9,674 nucleotides of DNA from Hyphomicrobiales bacterium (GTDB lineage: Bacteria > Pseudomonadota > Alphaproteobacteria > Rhizobiales > Aestuariivirgaceae): contig JANXRO010000248.1 of NCBI GenBank assembly GCA_025356765.1, forward strand, positions 1-9,674. The letters are read 5' to 3'. The translations under genes and the position numbers were made by a program. How positions within the stretch are numbered: the stretch's first letter is position 1; each line of letters opens with the position of its first letter. Below, piece by piece: positions 5,890 through 9,674 of this stretch. The notes beneath the pieces are model-generated. The model ran no database searches, was not told where the DNA came from, and was given only the letters and a program-made list of their open reading frames with translations.

Positions 5890-8800
5890 GCTGCGACCTC
5901 CATACCGATACCTTCCAATCTATCTTCAAGTTCTTCTCCTGCGCGTTCCAATGCTTCAAGCGTTGCAGCATCAGGCTTCCAATAATCACGGCGGTGGGCT
6001 TCAAGCAGCCTGGCCACCACTTTGTTTGTTGCCGTCACATTCAAATCTGCCAAGCGATTGCGCATGGCTTCATCAAGCACGAATGTTTCGGAAATTTGTT
6101 GATAAACCCAAGGCGAAACCTGGCCCGTTGTGGCCGACCAACCCATGGTGTTGGTGACATGCGTTTCAATTTGGCGCACACCTTCATAGCCATGTTTCAA
6201 CATGCCTTCGAACCATTTTGGGTTCAAAGTGCGGGTGCGGGTTTCAAGGGCCACTTGTTCGTTCAACGTGCGAACTGCACCTTGGCCACTGGTTTGGTCA
6301 CCAATATAAACCGGCGCTGGTTTTCCACCGCGGGCACGTTGAACTGAACGGCTGATGCCGCCTAAAGTGTCAAAATAATTATCAACCGTTGTGACACCAA
6401 GCTCCACCGAGTCGAGGTTTTGATAAGCCAATTCAACATCTCCCAACACGCTGTTCAACAATGCCTTCTGTTGGGAAGGTTTGCCGTTGCGGCCATAAGC
6501 GAAGCTTTTGCGGCTAGTATATGTTTCGGCAATGGCGTCTTCATTGTTCCAATTGCTGCTTTCAATCAGGTTGTTCACGTTGGCACCGTAAGCACCATCA
6601 GCATTGCAGAACACGCGAAGCGATGCGGTTTCCATATCGCAATTGTGAATGCGTTGATATTCCAGCGCATGTTTGCGCACGAAGTTTTTATCCAATGGCT
6701 CATCAGCGGTGGCAGCCAAGAAGCTGGCTTCGGCAATCAACTTAATTTGCAATGGCAAAAGATCACGGAAAATGCCTGAAAGTGTGGTCACACAATCAAC
6801 GCGCGGCCTTGTCATTTCTTCCAGCGGAATAAGGCTGGCACCCGTCAGGCGGCCAAAACTGTCAAAGCGTGGCTTGGCGCCCAGCAGCGCCAAAACTTGC
6901 CCAATGGGCCCGCCTTCGTTTTTAAGATTATCCGTGCCCCATAAAACAATGGCCACGGTTTCAGGCAATGCATTGCCATCTTTCATGTGGCGGGCCAATA
7001 AGCGTTCAGCCTGTTTTGCGCCATCAATCACCGCATATGCACTGGGAATGCGGAAGGGATCAAAGCCGTGAAGATTGCGGCCCGTTGGTAAAATTTCTGG
7101 CGTGCGCAATAAATCACCGCCTTGGGCTGGGTGCACATAGCGGGCGTCTAACGCTGTCAACAATCCGGCAACTTCGTGGTCTTCACCAAGTTTCACGCAA
7201 GTGATGGCAAGCTCGCTATACATCGATAAAGTTTTATCGTTGGCTTCAAGCCCACTGAGCTTGATGGCCTTGGCAGAGGTTTCGCCGCGCACAATGGCTT
7301 CAATAGATGCACGTTCTGGGCGCATCGCATGTGTTGCTTCGGCAACCGCCATTAACAAGTCTGTGCGTTCTTCATCGCTAGGCGTGCTGCCCACAACATG
7401 AAGACCGTGCGGGATTAACGTATATTCAAGTTCAAGAATGGCAGAGCTTAATGCACCCACGCGCAAATCTTGTTCTTCAAACGGCCAAGCAGGTGAAGCA
7501 TCAGCAAAATCTAATACTGAAGCTTGTGCTTGGATCAATTCAGCCAGCGCTTCTTTTTCGCGCATATCTTCAGGCGGCAATTTGCGCCAACGATCAATCG
7601 AGGCTTTCAAATCCACCAATCCGCGATAAAGGCCAGCATGGGCCACGGGTGGGGTTAAGTAACTCACCAAGGTGGCCGCACCACGACGTTTGGCTATCAT
7701 GCCTTCTGATGGATTGTTCGAGGCATAAAGATAGAAATTCGGCATGTCTGAAATCAAACGATCAGGCCAGCAAGCACCCGACATGCCAGCTTGTTTGCCT
7801 GGCATAAATTCAAGTGCGCCATGGGTGCCAAAATGCAAAACGGCATCGGCTTTAAAATCTTCACGCAGCCAACGATAAAACGCAGAGAACGCGTGTGTTG
7901 GTGCAAAGCCTTTTTCAAACAAAAGACGCATCGGGTCGCCCTCATAACCGAAGGATGGTTGAACCCCCACAAACACATTGCCAAACTGTGCGCCCAACAC
8001 GTGAATGGTGCTGCCGTCGGTTTGTTGTTTGCCAGGGGCTGGGCCCCATTGCTTTTCAATAGCCCCCAAATGTTTTTCACGACGCACATGGTCATCCGCT
8101 TGGATGCGGAAGGCCACATTGGCCATTGCGCCATAACGATCTTTGTTGCCGATGATGATGGCTTCACGCAGCGCTTCGACACTAGCGGGCACATCGACTG
8201 CATAGCCGCCATCGCGCATGGCGCTTAACGTGTTGAACAGCGATTCAAACACAGCAAGATAGGCCGCTGTTCCAGTGTTGCCAGCATTGGGTGGAAAATT
8301 GAAAATAACAATGCCCACTTTGCGACTGGCGCGTTCACTACGGCGCAGGCTGACCAGTTTTGCCACGCGGGCGGCCAACATGTCTGAGCGTTCACCACAG
8401 ACAAACATTTCGCGCGATTTTGAAGGGGGGAACACGCAGGCGCGTTCACAGCCCGTGCAGGCGATGGATGATCCATTCGAACGGCCGCCAAATACGATTG
8501 GGCCCGTGGCACCTTCAAGTTCAGGAATGGCCACCATGATGGTGCTTTCCACTGGTTGAAGGCCGCGGTCTGATGCGCCCCATTCTTCCAGCGTTTGAAA
8601 TTCCAGTGGATGGGCCGCAACATAAGGCACATCAAGCTTTGCCAGCGTTTCTTCGGCGGCTTTTGAATCATTATAAGCAGGGCCACCCACAAGCGAAAAA
8701 CCGCTGAGAGACACAACCGCATCGACTGTGGCAACGCCGTTCTTGATAAAGAAGGCATCTATGGCTGGGCGTGAATCAAGCCCCGCAGCAAAGGCCGGAA

Positions 8801-9623
8801 TAACCCGCAGGCCCTTGGCCTCGAAAGATTTGATCACGCCATCATAGTGGCCAGTGTCACGCGACAACACATAAGAGCGCAGCAACAGCAAACCCACTGT
8901 ACCTTTTGATTTTGCGGTTGGCAGTTTGCGAATGTCATTTGAAATGCGATCAACAATGCTGGGGTGATAAACGCCTACTTCAGGATATTCGCGCGGTGGT
9001 GCAACTTTGGCTGCATCACCCAAGCCTGCCACATAACGGGTGCCAAGATAGCGAATGAGGTTTGCGATATTTTCTTCTGAACCAGCCAGCCAATATTGCA
9101 TTGACACAAAATAAGCCCGCACATCTTGGGCTGCACCTGGAATGAAGCGCAGAATTTTTGGCAAGCGACGAAGCATTGTCATTTGCTTCGCACCCGAAGA
9201 ACCATTATCAGCCTTGCTGCCTTTGAGTTTTTTCAAAAGCGACATGAATGTGCCTTGAGGCTTATCCATGCGGAAGCGGCCAAGCTTGGTCATTTTAATC
9301 GCTTCACCAGCCGACATGAAAATGGCCATGGCATCACAGGCTTCTTGGCGGGCCTTCAATGACGGCATAATAGCTTGCACGTGTTCTTCAATAAACAACA
9401 TGTTGGCTATGATCACATTGGCTTTGGAAATTTCGTTTTTGCAATCTTCAAGCGCCGCTGGGTTGGCGCTCCAATCCGACGCAGCATGAAGCGACAATGT
9501 GATGCCCGGAAATTCACGCGCCAAAGTTTGGCGAACACGATTGACCGCACCTGCCAAATGATGGTCGAGGGTCACAATAACGCAGCGCAAAGCGCTACTT
9601 TGAATAATGTGCTTTGGCATCAT
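5886..9623 (-). CDS. bchH: Magnesium chelatase subunit H (BchH)
   Basis: This 1245-residue protein is the large porphyrin-binding subunit of magnesium chelatase, related to the cobalt chelatase CobN. With BchI and BchD (not in this window) it inserts Mg2+ into protoporphyrin IX, the first committed step of bacteriochlorophyll synthesis. It matches the family end to end: an N-terminal region (YHPSIVDRIS near 219), GFSLVGGPAYNDS near 308, FNFPPNAGNTGTAAYL near 441, GAQFGNVFVGVQPSFGYEGD near 544, HFGTHGALEFMPGKQ near 597, and GWSATTGQV near the C-terminus. A cysteine cluster C389, C392, C396, C409 lies in the loop before the FPPNAG motif. Two ATG codons lie in tandem at 9623 and 9620; only a weak GAG (9633-9631) precedes them, and I give the upstream one. 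The stop overlaps the bchL start as ATGA. The length is slightly above what I remember for Rhodobacter BchH. Confidence 0.98.
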   Translation of the reverse strand: MMPKHIIQSSALRCVIVTLDHHLAGAVNRVRQTLAREFPGITLSLHAASDWSANPAALEDCKNEISKANVIIANMLFIEEHVQAIMPSLKARQEACDAMAIFMSAGEAIKMTKLGRFRMDKPQGTFMSLLKKLKGSKADNGSSGAKQMTMLRRLPKILRFIPGAAQDVRAYFVSMQYWLAGSEENIANLIRYLGTRYVAGLGDAAKVAPPREYPEVGVYHPSIVDRISNDIRKLPTAKSKGTVGLLLLRSYVLSRDTGHYDGVIKSFEAKGLRVIPAFAAGLDSRPAIDAFFIKNGVATVDAVVSLSGFSLVGGPAYNDSKAAEETLAKLDVPYVAAHPLEFQTLEEWGASDRGLQPVESTIMVAIPELEGATGPIVFGGRSNGSSIACTGCERACVFPPSKSREMFVCGERSDMLAARVAKLVSLRRSERASRKVGIVIFNFPPNAGNTGTAAYLAVFESLFNTLSAMRDGGYAVDVPASVEALREAIIIGNKDRYGAMANVAFRIQADDHVRREKHLGAIEKQWGPAPGKQQTDGSTIHVLGAQFGNVFVGVQPSFGYEGDPMRLLFEKGFAPTHAFSAFYRWLREDFKADAVLHFGTHGALEFMPGKQAGMSGACWPDRLISDMPNFYLYASNNPSEGMIAKRRGAATLVSYLTPPVAHAGLYRGLVDLKASIDRWRKLPPEDMREKEALAELIQAQASVLDFADASPAWPFEEQDLRVGALSSAILELEYTLIPHGLHVVGSTPSDEERTDLLMAVAEATHAMRPERASIEAIVRGETSAKAIKLSGLEANDKTLSMYSELAITCVKLGEDHEVAGLLTALDARYVHPAQGGDLLRTPEILPTGRNLHGFDPFRIPSAYAVIDGAKQAERLLARHMKDGNALPETVAIVLWGTDNLKNEGGPIGQVLALLGAKPRFDSFGRLTGASLIPLEEMTRPRVDCVTTLSGIFRDLLPLQIKLIAEASFLAATADEPLDKNFVRKHALEYQRIHNCDMETASLRVFCNADGAYGANVNNLIESSNWNNEDAIAETYTSRKSFAYGRNGKPSQQKALLNSVLGDVELAYQNLDSVELGVTTVDNYFDTLGGISRSVQRARGGKPAPVYIGDQTSGQGAVRTLNEQVALETRTRTLNPKWFEGMLKHGYEGVRQIETHVTNTMGWSATTGQVSPWVYQQISETFVLDEAMRNRLADLNVTATNKVVARLLEAHRRDYWKPDAATLEALERAGEELEDRLEGIGMEVAA
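5897..5901 (-). promoter_or_regulatory. Shine-Dalgarno of bchL inside bchH
   Basis: GGAGG at 5901-5897 lies 7 bases before the bchL ATG, within the last codons of bchH. It supports the ATGA-overlap start. Confidence 0.75.
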
Positions 9624-9674
9624 AAAGTGTCTCTACACTGATCTTGTGCAGGCCGTGATTGGCTGCATAGGCTT
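9595..9674 (-). CDS. bchB: Light-independent protochlorophyllide reductase subunit B, C-terminal end (partial)
   Basis: The first 80 bases on the minus strand read as an open frame of 25 codons ending in TAG at 9597-9595. The last residues are VETLYDAKAHYSK, which I recognise as the typical C-terminal end of BchB. BchB pairs with BchN to form the catalytic (NB) component of dark-operative protochlorophyllide reductase, which receives electrons from BchL and reduces ring D of protochlorophyllide. The 5' part of the gene lies beyond the right edge. The frame overlaps the start of bchH by 29 bases, unusually long for this operon. The position directly before bchH matches the bchN-bchB-bchH-bchL order of purple bacteria. 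The call rests on a short peptide plus context. Confidence 0.87.
   Translation of the reverse strand, partial: AYAANHGLHKISVETLYDAKAHYSK
9626..9639 (-). repeat. Small inverted repeat upstream of the bchH start
   Basis: AGTGT, AGAG, ACACT in the transcript forms a 5-bp stem with the only purine-rich ribosome-binding candidate in its loop. It lies 2 bases before the bchH ATG, inside bchB codons. It could modulate bchH translation or be accidental. Confidence 0.25.

Noticed and set aside
7754..8212. A 152-codon minus-strand frame and another at 8225-8758 inside bchH
   Set aside because: They are alternate frames of bchH, which is unbroken and conserved through both stretches. There is no sign of a frameshift.
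9624..9674. A PpsR/CrtJ-type operator (TGT-N12-ACA) or promoter in front of bchH
   Set aside because: No such spaced pair is present in the bases before the start, which are coding sequence of bchB. The operon promoter must lie outside the window. The motif is too loose to call inside genes.

Overview
The window is an internal piece of a photosynthesis gene cluster from an anoxygenic phototrophic alphaproteobacterium. Every gene is on the minus strand, so the operon reads from base 9674 down to base 1. In transcription order it holds the 3' end of bchB, then bchH, bchL, bchM, lhaA, puhA, puhB, puhC, a roughly 100-codon gene of unknown function, and the first two thirds of acsF, which runs off the left edge. 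This is the conserved 'bchFNBHLM-lhaA-puhABC' superoperon of purple bacteria and aerobic anoxygenic phototrophs. G+C looks close to one half by eye, lower than in Rhodobacter. BchH has 1245 residues, slightly longer than I remember for Rhodobacter, so a lineage outside Rhodobacter is likely. I cannot name the species.

Right half (9674-4313): bacteriochlorophyll enzymes. BchH is the porphyrin-binding subunit of magnesium chelatase. BchM methylates Mg-protoporphyrin IX. BchL and BchB belong to dark-operative (light-independent) protochlorophyllide reductase. Left half (4316-1): LhaA, a membrane protein for light-harvesting 1 assembly; PuhA, the reaction-centre H subunit; PuhB and PuhC, assembly factors; an uncharacterised small protein; and AcsF, the oxygen-dependent diiron cyclase that makes the fifth ring after the BchM step. 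The operon therefore couples pigment synthesis to assembly of the RC-LH1 core complex.

The genes are packed without space. Junctions are overlaps (29 nt for bchB/bchH, 4 nt ATGA or 1 nt TGATG at most others) or gaps of 3 and 16 nt. The largest gap precedes puhA, the only gene here for an abundant structural protein. It carries one of the best Shine-Dalgarno sequences, and a GC-rich hairpin lies just upstream in the end of lhaA. There are no RNA genes, mobile elements, CRISPR arrays, rho-independent terminators or intergenic regions longer than 16 bases. The large plus-strand reading frames are shadows of these genes.

Nothing here looks like a wholly new system. The points most worth a second look are the uncharacterised gene at 703-1005, the four-cysteine motif in BchH, the altered proton-entry residues in PuhA, and the RNA structures at the lhaA/puhA, bchM/lhaA and bchB/bchH junctions.
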